A stretch of DNA of 64,000 nt, from the NCBI GenBank assembly GCA_021234155.1, contig JAJEKV010000086.1:3645461-3709460 (forward strand), read 5' to 3'. The stretch is from Isoetes taiwanensis. Lineage: Eukaryota; Streptophyta; Lycopodiopsida; Isoetales; Isoetaceae. Shown here one piece after another: positions 33,150-44,384 of this stretch. The notes beneath the pieces are model-generated. The model ran no database searches. It was not told the origin of the DNA and worked only from the letters and a program-made list of their open reading frames with translations. A program made the translations under genes and the position numbers. Numbering within the stretch: the stretch's first letter is position 1; each line of letters starts with the position of its first letter.

Positions 33150-33177
33150 CTAGTTATGGTGCCCGGCGTTGCCGGGC
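33150..33177 (-). mobile_element. Helitron 3' terminus
   Basis: On the minus strand: hairpin GCCCGGCAACGCCGGGC (33161-33177), a 7-nt spacer, CTAG (33150-33153), then T. The body should extend to higher coordinates. It points toward the end at 31333, so two Helitrons converge on either side of the LTR. Confidence 0.8.
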
Positions 33178-34575
33178 TTTAGTAACAATTTGAGGAGGAG
33201 AAGAGGCAGTTGTTTCATCATTGGCTAGAAAAGACATGTGGCTTGGAGATGGCAAAGGTAATATATGTTAAGTCTTCATTTATTAAGTTTTGGTTGTTTC
33301 CATTTTGTATGCACAGTTTGCATCCTCACAACATAGATTTTAAGGCATGATGCAAAAATAGCTGTTACAATAGCAATTTGCAAAAGGGTATCTTTACTAC
33401 CTAAGCACAAGCAGTTGTCCCATTACATCTTCTAGTCTTTGTGTGTCTTACAATTATGTTGTGAGACGAATAAAACCATAATGCGCATCCGTGTATCTAT
33501 GGCAAGCAAAACCATAGGAGTAAATAATTGCACATTAACATTGATATGCTCAAAATGGTGTGTATTAAGTAATATATGTTATTAGCTCTGAATAGGAGCA
33601 ACCTATCCTCATTCTGTGGTCATTTCACAGTATTATGGAAATACCAACCTGAACATGGTGAATTTAATAAACTATTCCATAGTGAGGTATTTCACTTGCA
33701 GTCTTTCATGAAACATATACTTCTAGAAATGAATCGATGGTTGGCTAGATCGGGTTAGCATATCTGAGTTCGCTGCATGCAACACATTTAGCTGAGCAAA
33801 GAACACTCTTGACAAATAGATGTCTATCCGCAAAGGCAGCAAGCAAGTCATCAAGAAAAAGCCCATTGAATATTTGCCAAAATTTCTCATCTGTCACCTT
33901 CCGGTGAATTGAGTTGGGTGTCATCACGATTTGCCTTGCCTTCAGTGTCACTTAATTGCATGGAATTACTTCCTATTTCTCAATAATGTAGGAATATGTA
34001 CAGATATTTGTAGTAAACCATAGATCAAGAAACCCAATGAACTGAATTCTTTAATAATTTCACCTAACACAGACCTCAACTTCCTTTTAGTTGAGTTGTA
34101 TGAAGAGCATTCTCATTTTTCACTTGCGTTAAAGATGGGAAGGCAAGTTCATAACTTATCTGAACTTCTACACAAGACTAATAGCTACGTAATAAGGCAG
34201 TAAGCGACTATTGAATTGCTGAAACATTATGATCTCTCTATATTGAGATAACAATTCCACATTTTATACAGATTTTGATGGGAGTTGTATCTGCAAGCTG
34301 CAAGCTGGACACTGGGGCAGAGCTGCAGTCGTGATATTTGAACATTCAAATCATCGAACATAAGCGGCAAGCACCAATTTCTAGTATTAAAATGTGGTAT
34401 TAATACCATTAAAACTCAAATAGAGAGGAAATAATACTGCACAAATGTATACAACGATGAAATGTTATTTTCCTTTTTGCATGGAAACATTGCCTCTCTC
34501 TCCTCTTCTCTCTCTTGCAAATGCCCTATCAACAGCCTCCATCTTGGTCGCACTTGCTTTTCAGATATCCTGAAT
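33178..34575. other. Putative Helitron interior, no gene recognised
   Basis: AT-rich sequence without a recognised coding region. It could belong to the Helitron ending at 33150; the 5' end was not found. Confidence 0.4.
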
Positions 34576-34578
34576 ATC

Positions 34579-34691
34579 TAGCACAATAACAGGGGGTTTT
34601 TTTTGTGTTTTTGTACGCTTTTCACTAAGGTTTTCCTATGATTTCGTGATGTATTCAAATGGATGTACTAATGCGTACATCTAGAGTGCAC
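34579..34691. repeat. Dispersed repeat, copy 2 (copy 1 at 11.61 kb)
   Basis: CTAGCACAATAACAGGGGGT, TTTTTGTACG, TGTACTAATGCGTACATCTA and GAGTGC occur in the same order as at 11612-11728. Confidence 0.7.
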
Positions 34692-34700
34692 CATTTCTGA

Positions 34701-34903
34701 GCCATTAATTTTAGCCTTTTTTTTTTCAATGGTCAACAACCAATGGCTCACAACAAAAGCCCTTTTTTTGTGCGTGTGGTGCATAATGGGCACATGAAGG
34801 GCCATTGATTTTAGCCTTTTTTTTTCAATGGTCAACAACCAATGGCTCACAACAAAAGCCCTCTTTTTGTGTGTGTGGTGCATAATGGGCACATGAAGGG
34901 CTT
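34701..34903 (+). repeat. 100-bp tandem duplication
   Basis: Two nearly identical units (GCCATTGATTTTAGCC, TTCAATGGTCAACAACCAAT, GGCTCACAACAAAAGCCC, GGTGCATAATGGGCACATGA) start at 34701 and 34801. High identity suggests a recent duplication. Confidence 0.9.
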
Positions 34904-34909
34904 GAAGGG

Positions 34910-35990
34910 CGCATGTAGTGCAGTTCCCCGCCGACAACACATTTCTTATTATAATTTTTGATCCAGAGCTCTGTTTAAGATGATTTTTATTGCGTTCGAA
35001 AGCTCTCTCCGAGATCTTTTTGATAGTGTATGATATGGATATGTTTGGTTAAGTTATCTATGTTAAAACAGCAATTTTTCGGTCGGGTTTGGTAGGCTTT
35101 CACATCCTACCAGCTGATTAATACAGGATTGCGCTATTGGATATTGTTTTATGGCTCATTCCGAATGAAGCTTGCAAAAAATTACCATGCATTTTTAGAT
35201 TTTGAGGCAGTTATTAAGCAAATTCCAAGGCTTCTAGATCCTTGTGCTAACAAGCAGAAAAGTTTCCCACTTTGGTTTCTCACCACAAGAATCCATGGAG
35301 GCCAAAGGTTGCTGTTAAATTCCAGTTGAAAAATGTTTGTGTATGGGTGTTGCAAACTTTATGACTTTCAGAATAATGGGATCAATCTGCTCTATCTTTA
35401 TGGTAACTTTTACTTATGTTCTATTTGTTTTATTGTGATCAAATTCAAAAGCTACAGGTGATGAAAGCCTCAAATGAATTCTAGATTTTTTCTGGTTTGA
35501 ATTCTAAAATTTTTGTTTGTGCCTCTTTATTTTCTGTCCTTTCATTAATGCATCTCGCATTTGGATCTTAGTCATGACTTATCTATTGGCCGCCTAATGT
35601 TTAGGGACTAGAATTGGCAAAAAAGCTTGAAACATATATAATTTGGCGTGTTGCAATGAGCAGGTTCACACTTTGCTTAAAGCTGTTTCAAATTAGACTC
35701 AAAGGCCTTAGTGCTAAAGCAAAACACATTTGCACTATTGAAACTTCATGTCATTAAGTTTAAATTGTTTGATTCAAAGTTGTTAATGTTAAAATAAAGC
35801 ACAAGGATATGCTGGGTTCAATCCCCATGACATCACCTAACGGTCATCTTCTTAACAAATGTTCTTTATTCCATTGATAACTCTTCTAAATTACTTTAAT
35901 AACCTGTTGACCTTTTTTGAGGCTCCACAATTGCTATATATCGTTTTTTGTTGTTATGTTGTCCATCTCCAAGGCCCCAAAGGGACCTTT
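34910..35990. other. No gene recognised
   Basis: AT-rich intergenic sequence. An open frame at 35129-35329 (+) shows no recognisable domain. Confidence 0.5.
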
Positions 35991-35992
35991 TT

Positions 35993-36060
35993 TTTTTTTT
36001 TTTTTTTGAAGGAACGGAACTGCTTTTTTATTCATATGATAGGAAGAATTACATCAATGA
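35993..36060 (-). repeat. Retroposon 3' end with 18-nt poly(A)
   Basis: On the minus strand, GCAGTTCCGTTCCTTC is followed by about 18 A. It is similar in design to the tail at 26562. Confidence 0.5.
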
Positions 36061-36359
36061 TCCCACATGGATCTTATAGGAAGTATTTCTGCACATATAT
36101 GAAAAGTACAAAATATAATGTTTCAACTTTCATAGAGGACTACTACAGGAGAAGCCTCAACATCTTCATCCTCCATGAACTGAAACTTATTGAATTGAGC
36201 AGCAATAAAACCAAAGAGATATCAGATAGAGGTCACAGAACCTTTCAGTATCCTCTGAATCAAGACGAAAGGGTCACCCTGTAGAGGGTGTCTTCCACTT
36301 CCATTATCCATCAAGGAGCCCAAAAAAATTTTAGACAACACAAACCATTACATAAAACA

Positions 36360-36800
36360 CTTTTAAATTAAAATCCCCCTAAAATCCCCTATGGTTTGGG
36401 TGCATATTCACAGGGGGGGGGGTGACGTCCCTAAGGCCCCGAAGGGGCCAAAAAATTTTTTTTGCAACACAAACCATTAACATCCAACATATAAAAATTA
36501 AATCCCCCCTAAAACCCCCTGTGGTTTGGGTGCATATTCACACGGGGGGTGACGTAGGGTAGCGAGAGCCCTTTTTATACTGCCTAAAATGGTATAATAC
36601 ATGTTTGAAATCAACACCATTAAGTATATTGCACCAAACCTTATAGTATTTCACAAGTCTTGCTATACAGTATAAAAAAACTTGTACGAGCATACCCCAC
36701 AAACGAGGATCGCTATCTACGGTCCAAATCAAAGCATAACTCATGAATATGCCCATCCAATAGCTCTCGATGCCCGGAGTCACCCCCCGTGTGAATTCGC
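36360..36800. mobile_element. Foldback-family element with duplicated left arm
   Basis: The left arm (TTTAAATTAAAATCCCCCTA, TGGTTTGGGTGCATATTCAC, followed by a G run and TGACGT) occurs twice, at about 36363-36427 and 36480-36553, separated by GGCCCCGAAGGGGCCAAAAA. The core at 36554-36775 contains TACCCCACAAACGAGGATCG. The right end reads CCGGAGTCACCCCCCGTGTG. It is related to 13693-14165, but here the arms are unequal. Confidence 0.65.
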
Positions 36801-37099
36801 TCTTCCGTCACAGAGGTAATGTCATAAACCTGAGTCCGTCTGGTTCTTTTCTAATTGTTCAACATTTAAGTGTGTTTGCCAAGGACTGAATGATCTCAAC
36901 TATCCATCTGCTTTTGGTCCAAAAACTTTCCTGCTGGTCTGCTTAGACTTTAACTTTGCCTCTGCCCTGTCAATAGCCCTGGGAACCTAGTCAAACCAAG
37001 ATGGAACTCCAAATCAAGAAACATTCAAAAAGTAAGTAGATATTCTTTTGCATTAATATCCCTACACAAATCGTTTTATATGAAAGATAATATGTGTGC

Positions 37100-37840
37100 T
37101 TCCAGAATTTTTACCAAGATAATAATGGAACACTTTCAAACCATGATCTGTTGATGTACTGCATGAATTGGGAAAAGGAATTGTTTCGGACTTTATAGTT
37201 GGCCTGAGAGTTATCTCAAAGTCTTATAAGAAACACCTATCTATAGATGAGCAAGTAAAAAATTGGATGCATTAGTTTGATAGTGATGTTCGGGATGGAC
37301 ATACAACAAAGGAGTTTGTTAAGGGCATGTGAAGATTATAGAAATATTTACTGCCAAGGCAAAAAAACATTCGTTTGATGGGCATATTAACAGTTTCCTT
37401 AGATGAACTGTCACAGATTTAAGCATTTTCTTTTCTTTCCCAAAGATGAAAATAAGAACTTGAAATGGACAATAAGGTACTTGCTTAAGTCATTTTGCAG
37501 AGAGCAGAACAAAGTCTAAGAGAAGGCTAAATGGAGGAGGGCATGAAGAGGAGGAAGATGAAGATGAAGAAGAAGACGGATCAAAAAAGGCATCTGATAG
37601 ACAAATGGTTATACTAAAGGTAGTTAAGCTCATCTTATGTGGAGCTATAATTGTTGGACTGTTCTCAGATCCTCTAGTGGACAATACCAACTTTTTAGTT
37701 GCAAGCAAGATTCCAACCTTCTTTGTAGCCTTTGTCGCAACCCCATTGGCTACCAATTCTAGTGAAGCAATCTCCTCAATAATGTTTGCAGCAAAGAAAA
37801 GAGAAAGAAAAATAACTTTATGGATAACCCAAATCATTTG
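37100..37840 (+). pseudogene. Na+/Ca2+ exchanger-like (NCL, EF-hand) pseudogene fragment
   Basis: Three decayed exons in order. At 37107-37170 the reading FYQDNNGTLSNHDLLMYC is an EF-hand loop remnant. At 37190-37345 one finds DFIVGLRVISKSYKKHLSID, EQVKNWMH, a stop and FDSDVRDGHTTKEFVKGM, a second EF-hand remnant. After an acceptor-like ATTTTGCAG (37491-37499) comes an acidic EEEEDEDEEEDG stretch, then LKVVKLILCGAIIVGLFSDP and FFVAFVATPLATNSSEAISS IMFAAKKRER. The last part is the second exchanger repeat of the plant NCL family, tonoplast cation exchangers with EF-hands between their two halves. Stops in the EF-hand exon and a missing C-terminus indicate a pseudogene. The last exon itself is open. 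Confidence 0.75.
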
Positions 37841-37868
37841 AAAGCATATGAGCTTTTAGGCTCACGAC

Positions 37869-37995
<127 letters not shown>

Positions 37996-39990
37996 AGTTT
38001 TAACGTCATGCCACTAGGCAGCATCCAACTGGACATGTGACCACACACCACACTGGACATTGTGACTAATCAATACTTGAAATTGCAAACACAAACTTAA
38101 AAGATGTACAAACCTTTCAGAAATTGCATAGGGTGCATGGTCCCTGCTAAATACTGAATGAGGGTTGAGAAAAGCTGGCAAATTACAACTGGCACTATGT
38201 ATACTTAGATCCATGAGTTCATGAGCATCATCCAAATTATTAATCACAGGCTGCACAAAATTTACCAGGGATCAGAAACTCTAAAGCAAAATTTAGAGGC
38301 TAGAAAAATGGAAAGAACACTGAGAGAATTCATTTGTCTATATATATTACATTTCATTCGTTTATACACACGTTACATGGCTTTTTTAGAGTCTAACTTA
38401 AGCGACTGGCAGACATGCGTTCGTGCTCATGTATAGAGGTAAGACCAGCGGCAATGGAATTGCAACAAATGTACCAAGCCTGTGGTTCCATTATCTCCAG
38501 TGCAATTGCAAAACAATTGCAACAAATGTAAAAAGAAGATATACATGAAACAAAAGTATGAAGAAGCTATACCTTACCAGTAGGATGAAGCAGCGAGCTG
38601 TGTATGAGAAAATCCAAACTTCAAAGCACTGCATCATAATGGACTGCCATCCATCTGTATACAGGTTTTTTAAGGATTGACAAATGGTATGTAGCCATAC
38701 TTGCTGGACTCCTGTCACTTGCTATACCACGATCAATAATTCACTTCATATTCTCCCTCTGCACATTTAAGTGGCAAGTATTTACATCAAAAAGGGCTGC
38801 TGCTCTACTGCAAGTATTTTAGAGCATCAAAACCATAGATATGAAAGCGCCCATTCTTGTTTTAAGCATCACAATTTGCACATGGCATTGTAACATACCT
38901 TCAAACATCTGCGCTCCATTCCAGTTAAGGAGGACAGCTCAGGACATTGTTGCAGAGAGGCTTCCATAGTCATCCTTGTAAAATATTCTTCTATGAGAAT
39001 ATATTTGCATGGCCTAAAATGTCAAATCTGAATATATGAGCTTCAAGAGTCTGTGCTGCTCAAATCTAGTGCCATTGAAGGCTGTGGAGGTGATGCAAAC
39101 AGTTAAATTCCATGATCTGTGCAACATTTGATAAAATAAAGCCTCTATTCATCTATGCGCCAAAAAAAGAACAATTACCTCAAGAAGACAATAAAGAATA
39201 ATGTCCATATTCCTTGTTTCTGAACTCATGATCATCGTTGCAAATCCCAGCAGCGAAAAATTACCATAAAAACTTGAGCATGAGCTGTAGGTTTATTCTG
39301 GCAAATTGATTCCTTAAAGATGCATAATAACCAAGAGACAAAGGAAAACACACAAGGTATCTGCGATTAGAAATAAATATGATGTACGTAGCTGAGTTGC
39401 ACAATAATAGAGAATAGTTGCTTCTGGTTAAATCGGCTCAAAAGGAAGCTGACACAGGTCATTAAAGAGCTTCTCAGATTCAGATAACTCTTAAAATAAT
39501 AATTACTCTATCGGACTACGTGCTTAAATGAGTAGTCAAGAAGATATAAAGAAAGCAAAAACCCTCATACCTGATATGTTGCCTGTGGGAGCGATAATGG
39601 CAACGGCCAGGTCCCTTTGGTTTCCACCATCTACCATGAAAAACCCTCGTTTCCAATCAATCTGCAACGAAAGTCAGATAAAAACAGACAAATGCTTCGC
39701 CTCGGCTTGCCAATTTCACTTAACATATCCTCGTGGATGCCACGGCGATACATGTCGTTCCTCTGTATAGCATGTACTCTCTGCCAGATAAGGATGGAAA
39801 TAAGAAAAAAAACTATAGTGACGATTTTTGAACAATCGGTGAGTTTTCCGGCAGGTAGAACCCCAAAAATCATAGGAAATCGACTTAACAAAAATCCCAA
39901 AAAAGTTTTTGGCCAAACCGAAAAATCCCAAATTAACAAGGTTGATTAGCTAATTTTTGCATGTCCAGAACTGAAATCCTTTTGAATTAA
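37996..39990. other. No gene recognised
   Basis: AT-rich intergenic sequence with several short open frames on both strands (for example 39617-39949). None shows a recognisable domain. Confidence 0.45.
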
Positions 39991-40097
39991 CATAAAAAAG
40001 TCGTATTTAATTAAAGTGGGACAAATCTCAAATTTTGGGACTCAGACTGAAAATGGGACTCATACTGACAAAAGTTTTTACATTGAATCGTTGTTAG

Positions 40098-40290
40098 ATC
40101 GGGGGGGGGAAGGGGAGAAGTTGGGGGAGAAGTTGAGAGAAGTAATGGAAGGGATAAGTTAGAAGAAGGGGGGGGAGGAAGTTCAAAAGGGGGTGAGAAG
40201 AGGGGGCAAGGGGGAGAGGGAGGGAAGGGGCAAGGGGAGGGAGAGCAAGGGGAGGGGAGGGAGGGGCAAAGGGGGCAAGAGTCTCCCCCA
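40098..40290 (+). repeat. Polypurine (G/A) tract
   Basis: Almost pure purine for about 190 bp, with many GGGG runs (GGGGGGGGAAGGGGAGAAGT, GGGGCAAGGGGAGGGAGAGC). It could form G-quadruplex or triplex DNA. The proline-rich frames on the other strand are artefacts. Confidence 0.85.
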
Positions 40291-41137
40291 CCCCCTCCAA
40301 AATAAAAATAATAATACAATATTCATAATATAAATAAATAAATAAATTACAAATTAATTAATTAGAGGACATATATAAATTAATATAATTAGTTTGTCAA
40401 TGTAATTAAATATAAAAATTAGAGAAACATTTACGAGTCAATATATACAATTGATTAATTTAGCCTAGACATTAATTTAGCCTTAGACCGCCTCGCAAGG
40501 CGAGAATGTGCATGGACTGAAGCCAAGCCGAGAATGTGCAAGGTGAGAATGTGCATGGACTGCATGTGCATGTTGAATTGTAAACTATTGCAGGTGTGTT
40601 CAAGAAAGCAAATGTCAAGAACAAAGGTCTGCAAAACAGAAAGGTCCGCAAAACAGGACACCTGTCAGAATAATGTTCCGGAGGATAGAACAATACAGTT
40701 AAAATTCCCACAATCAAATGGTCCTAAGACACAGAACTCCAGCTTACCCAGTTCACACCAGTTTTCGGATCTTTTATTTGCAGAACTTCGATCTTTTTTT
40801 TTTTTTTGCAGCAGCAGCAGCGGCCGACGAAAATCCCATGTTTGTGCTTTTGTGTTTCTACTTAATCGGCCTCGGCAATTTCGCTTGGCAGCAACACATT
40901 CGGCCCTTTCTTTTCTTGAAAAGAACCGAAATGGGGCGCTCATATATTTTGTTATCGGCAGCATTGATGATGGGTTTGGCGAATCCGGGCTTTGCACAGC
41001 ATCAAAATAGCATTGTTAGTGCCGAAAAATAGCTTCGAAAAGGAGTAAAGAGAGGCTGCCATCGCCATAGCCATCGCCATAGCCGGGTCTTCAGCAGGGG
41101 ATTAGAGCCATCGTGGGAAAGAGCAGGACCAAAAGGT

Positions 41138-41272
41138 ATGTACCAAATTCAAATTTCGAAAATGAGGGGGAAAAAAGCGGGGTAGAGTAAAAAGAACAAT
41201 AAATATGTACCAAATTCAAATTTCGAAAATGAGGGGAAAAAAAAGCGGGTAGAGTAAAAAGAACAATAAAGA
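41138..41272 (+). repeat. 67-bp tandem duplication
   Basis: TATGTACCAAATTCAAATTT CGAAAATGAGGGG and GTAGAGTAAAAAGAACAATA AA occur twice in a row with one or two differences. Confidence 0.9.
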
Positions 41273-41404
41273 GTTAAAAAAGAAATAGAGGATTTGTTTG
41301 TTTGAAGCTTTACATTTTCGCAAGTTCTAGTCATATTTGGCAAGTTTTATTTGGCATTCTTTCAAGCATTCTTTGCGTTTAGAGTTTGTGATGGTCTATT
41401 TTTT

Positions 41405-41760
41405 CATAGAAAATATATAACGAGTGTATTTTTTTTCATAGAAAATACATAGGATATTGTATTTATTGAAAAATACATAGTATATAGGATATTGTGCTTA
41501 TTAATAAATACATAGTATATAGTGTCCCATTTAAAAAAGCTTCCCATTTTGTAGTCACATAGGATATTGTGCTTATTAGAAATTAGAAAATACATAGTAT
41601 ATAGCGTCCCATTTAAAAAAGCTATCTTTGAAAAAAGCTATGGGTAAATATTGACATATTAAAAAGGGGAGAGCGTCTATTTTTTGTATTACTATACATA
41701 GAAAGTGCATAGGATATGGTGTGCATTAGAAAATATATAGAATATGGTCCAATTAGTCAT
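41405..41760 (+). repeat. AT-rich degenerate tandem repeat
   Basis: AATACATAGTATATAG, GTCCCATTTAAAAAAGC, ACATAGGATATTGTGCTTAT TA and CATAGAAAATA recur several times over 350 bp. Confidence 0.75.
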
Positions 41761-41825
41761 GATTTGTGCTCCATACTATTGGAGATAGAAACTCAGAACT
41801 AGCCCCCAGGCTTGCTTTTTTCATT

Positions 41826-42262
41826 CTCAGCTGCCTTTCTCGACTCACCCTCAGACTTTTTTTTTCTCTAAGCTGCCTTTCTCGACTCCCGAGTCGAGAA
41901 AGGGCCTCAGACCTGTGTTTTTCACTTTGAAGGACCTCAGAACTGCGTTTTTCACTCTGAGAGGCTTTCTTTCGACTTCGCGAGTCGAAAAGGGGCTCGA
42001 CACTGTTTTTCACTTTGAAGGACCTCAGAACTACGTTTTTCACTCTGAGAGGCTCTTTCTCGACTCGCGAAGTCGAGAAAGGGCCTCAAACTTTTTTTTT
42101 AAGCTTTGGTACGCCTTTCTCGACTCGAAAGTCGAAAAAGCCTTCTCGACCCCTAAACCTCGCTTTAAACTTTGGTACGCCTTTTCTCGACTCGCGAGTC
42201 GAAAAGGCCTTCTAACCCGTGTTTTTCCCTCTCGGAAATGCCTTTCTCGACTTCGCCAGGGC
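41826..42262 (+). repeat. Array of short palindromic hairpins in a tandem repeat
   Basis: Five hairpins with TCGACT/AGTCGA arms lie at about 41876-41903, 41970-41990, 42055-42081, 42114-42140 and 42180-42208, plus decayed half copies near 41834 and 42241. Spacers of 35-75 bp share GTTTTTCACTTTGAAGGACC, TCAGAACTGCGTTTTTCACT and CTCTGAGAGGC. The loop differs between copies while the arms are kept. Confidence 0.85.
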
Positions 42263-42279
42263 TGTATTTTCCAAAATGG

Positions 42280-42965
42280 CTTTATTTTTTTTTTGCCCAG
42301 CATCATCACTTGACTAACTTGATTTTGTCTTTTGCAGTCCTTATCTCGACCAGATAGTATATGCTTGGGAGCAATGAAAAGACCAGTTCATTGAAGAAAA
42401 GTGCCGAGAAGAGGGTGGTGACATCAGTTGGACATACAAGCACGTGACCCATGAAGGAACTCCTCATACAAATTTCTATCGTCTGTAAGTTGCTCCGTGA
42501 CTTGGAGAGAGCTCCACGCGCCCTTTGCACTAGGTGGTTCATGTGTGAAGAGGGTGTAATCATTGTGCCCATACAACCACTATGGTCTCTTCACCCACTG
42601 TAATATATATTGTAATGAGCCCATTTATAAATATAAGGTATCTCAAAACTAGTATTTTTTGGTGATTAAGTAAACAATTTGCTTAATTTTTGTTGGAATT
42701 TGCGATCTCTTGTCTACCCACCTAAGAAAATAGAGCCAAAATGTTCAACTAAGAACCTTTTTCAACTAGAACTCCGGTTTCAATCTGTAATGAAATTCCT
42801 ATGTTTGAGTTGCATTGTTCTTGTTCTCGACTCGCTATCCAAGAAAACTGGAAGAAAGCTTGGATGCACACTAACAGACAAGCATTCGAATTATGGACAG
42901 TTTTTGGGTCGGGGTGCTCCTTTTTGTGTAAAATAACAGGGTTCCGAAAAAACGTGGGAATGGAA
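42280..42965. other. Intergenic with one exon-like trace
   Basis: After an acceptor-like TTTTGCAG (42330-42337) a frame reads PYLDQIVYAWEQ, a stop, then KDQFIEEKCREEGGDISWTY and KHVTHEGTPHTNFYRL (to 42487). It is codon-like but not recognised. Confidence 0.35.
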
Positions 42966-42999
42966 TGAGTCCCACTTTAATTAAATACGACTTAAAACC

Positions 43000-43550
43000 T
43001 CTTTTGCAGCAAGATGGACAAAAGAAAAGGCTGTCGCGATAAAGTTCTTATATTATTAAACATTGTAGGCTCTTTGTCTGTCATATCATTATAGAGACAT
43101 GAGCATATGCATATGAGATTTAGACATGTAAACAGGTCTTGTATATTCCATATCCTACATGCTTATTCTTGAAAGATGAAAATGTAAAACAGAGCATCAA
43201 GCAGTTAAAATACTTTACAATTAGTATTTGGTGCCTTTGCCTATGGGAATTACAGTTGTTTATCTTGAATTTTTTCTGGTACCAGGGATTGAATTGAAGT
43301 ATTTTTAGTACCAGGGGCATACTCTTTGCGGCCCATGGTTCATCCATTCTCTGGCCAAAAGAGGATATACATGATATCTACTCAGACTCACCTGGATTAT
43401 CAACTTTACAGACACATCCGAACATTTGCATTGGCAAAATGTAGGAAGTTAAAACTCAACGCACGAGAACTTTCTTCACATCAACCATTTCTGCATTTCC
43501 TGAGCATGATCTTTACCTAGAGGTATCTAAAGATGATCTTGTGGACAGGA
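43000..43550. other. No gene recognised
   Basis: Intergenic. A 64-codon open frame at 43326-43520 (+) shows no recognisable family. Confidence 0.45.
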
Positions 43551-43551
43551 A

Positions 43552-44208
43552 TTGCATATGGGTACATCTTCTGTGTACAAGATCTTTGCCAAAGCTTATG
43601 CACAAAAGCTTCGGGATATTCTTGCTGATTCCATATCCTCTACACAGACAGGATTTCTGCCACGACGATGCATATAAAACAATGTAGCTGCTGCCTATGA
43701 AGGTATTTATTGGGCTCGACTTCAAGGCCATGAAATGATGAAGCTAGACTTTGCAAAAGCATATGATAGTATTGACTGGGCCTTCTTAGAGAAATGTCTC
43801 TTATGCTTTGATTTTAGTGCACAATTCACAGCTGATGATATGAGGCTTCATTATTCTGCTCGCCCTTCTATTCTCTTCCAATGGGAACCCTTAGCATTCT
43901 TTCAGGTGGGTCGTGGCATCCGTCAGGGCTGCCCATTAGCTCCATTGTTATTTACAGTTATGGCAGAGGTCCTTGCCCAAGTCTTCTCTCTTGCTGCTCA
44001 TGAGGGAATCTCGCATGGACTTCTTATGAACAATGGGTTGCAGGAGATCTTAGTCAATATGCGGATGATACTTTCCTTTTTTTGAGGGCAGATGAGCAAA
44101 ATTTGTAGAATGCCATTTCCTTCTTGGATTCTTTTTCCCTAGCATCTGGTATTTTTGTGGATTGGCAAAAGTGCACAAAACTATGGGCATTGGACTCTCC
44201 GGTTCCAC
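43552..44208 (+). pseudogene. LINE (L1-like) reverse transcriptase fragment
   Basis: Reading with frame changes: VYKIFAKAYAQKLRDILADS, ISSTQTGFLPRR, a stop, NNVAAAYEGIYWARLQGHEM MKLDFAKAYDSIDWAFLEKC, RGIRQGCPLAPLLFTVMAEV, then after a frameshift QYADDTFLFLRADEQN and NAISFLDSFSLASGIFVDWQ KC. These are the ordered RT motifs of plant LINEs, including LDFAKAYDSIDW, RQGCPLAPLLF and YADD. It is truncated at both ends and carries a stop and frameshifts. It is the same family as the fragment at 1-430. Confidence 0.88.
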
Positions 44209-44384
44209 CATAATAAGGTTGCATTTGAAACGAGAGCAAATCATTGAAACGGGAGCAAAAGAAATATTCCTCGAAGATTCTCTTCCCTCCCCCCTCAAAA
44301 AAAAAAAAAAAACCCATTTTTTGTGCAAAGAGAGAATTGACTATTTCGAAGTGACCTTTTCCCTAGCAATTAGAAGGAAGGAAG

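Larger units (their letters stand above)
39998..42993. mobile_element. 3.0-kb segment bounded by 25-bp perfect inverted repeats
   Basis: Positions 39998-40022 and 42969-42993 are exact reverse complements; the outer 20 nt are AAGTCGTATTTAATTAAAGT. Next to each arm the word GGGACTCA recurs (40038 and 40054 inside the left, and in reverse inside the right), as subterminal repeats of a DNA transposon might. AAAA lies directly outside both arms. No transposase is recognised inside. It may be a non-autonomous DNA transposon or an LTR-less relic. Confidence 0.55.

Noticed and set aside
40011-40319. Proline/serine-rich frames on the minus strand
   Set aside because: Direct products of the polypurine tract; no gene evidence.
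41826-42262. Possible CRISPR array
   Set aside because: The sequences between hairpins are themselves repeats, unit spacing is irregular, and the DNA is plant nuclear.
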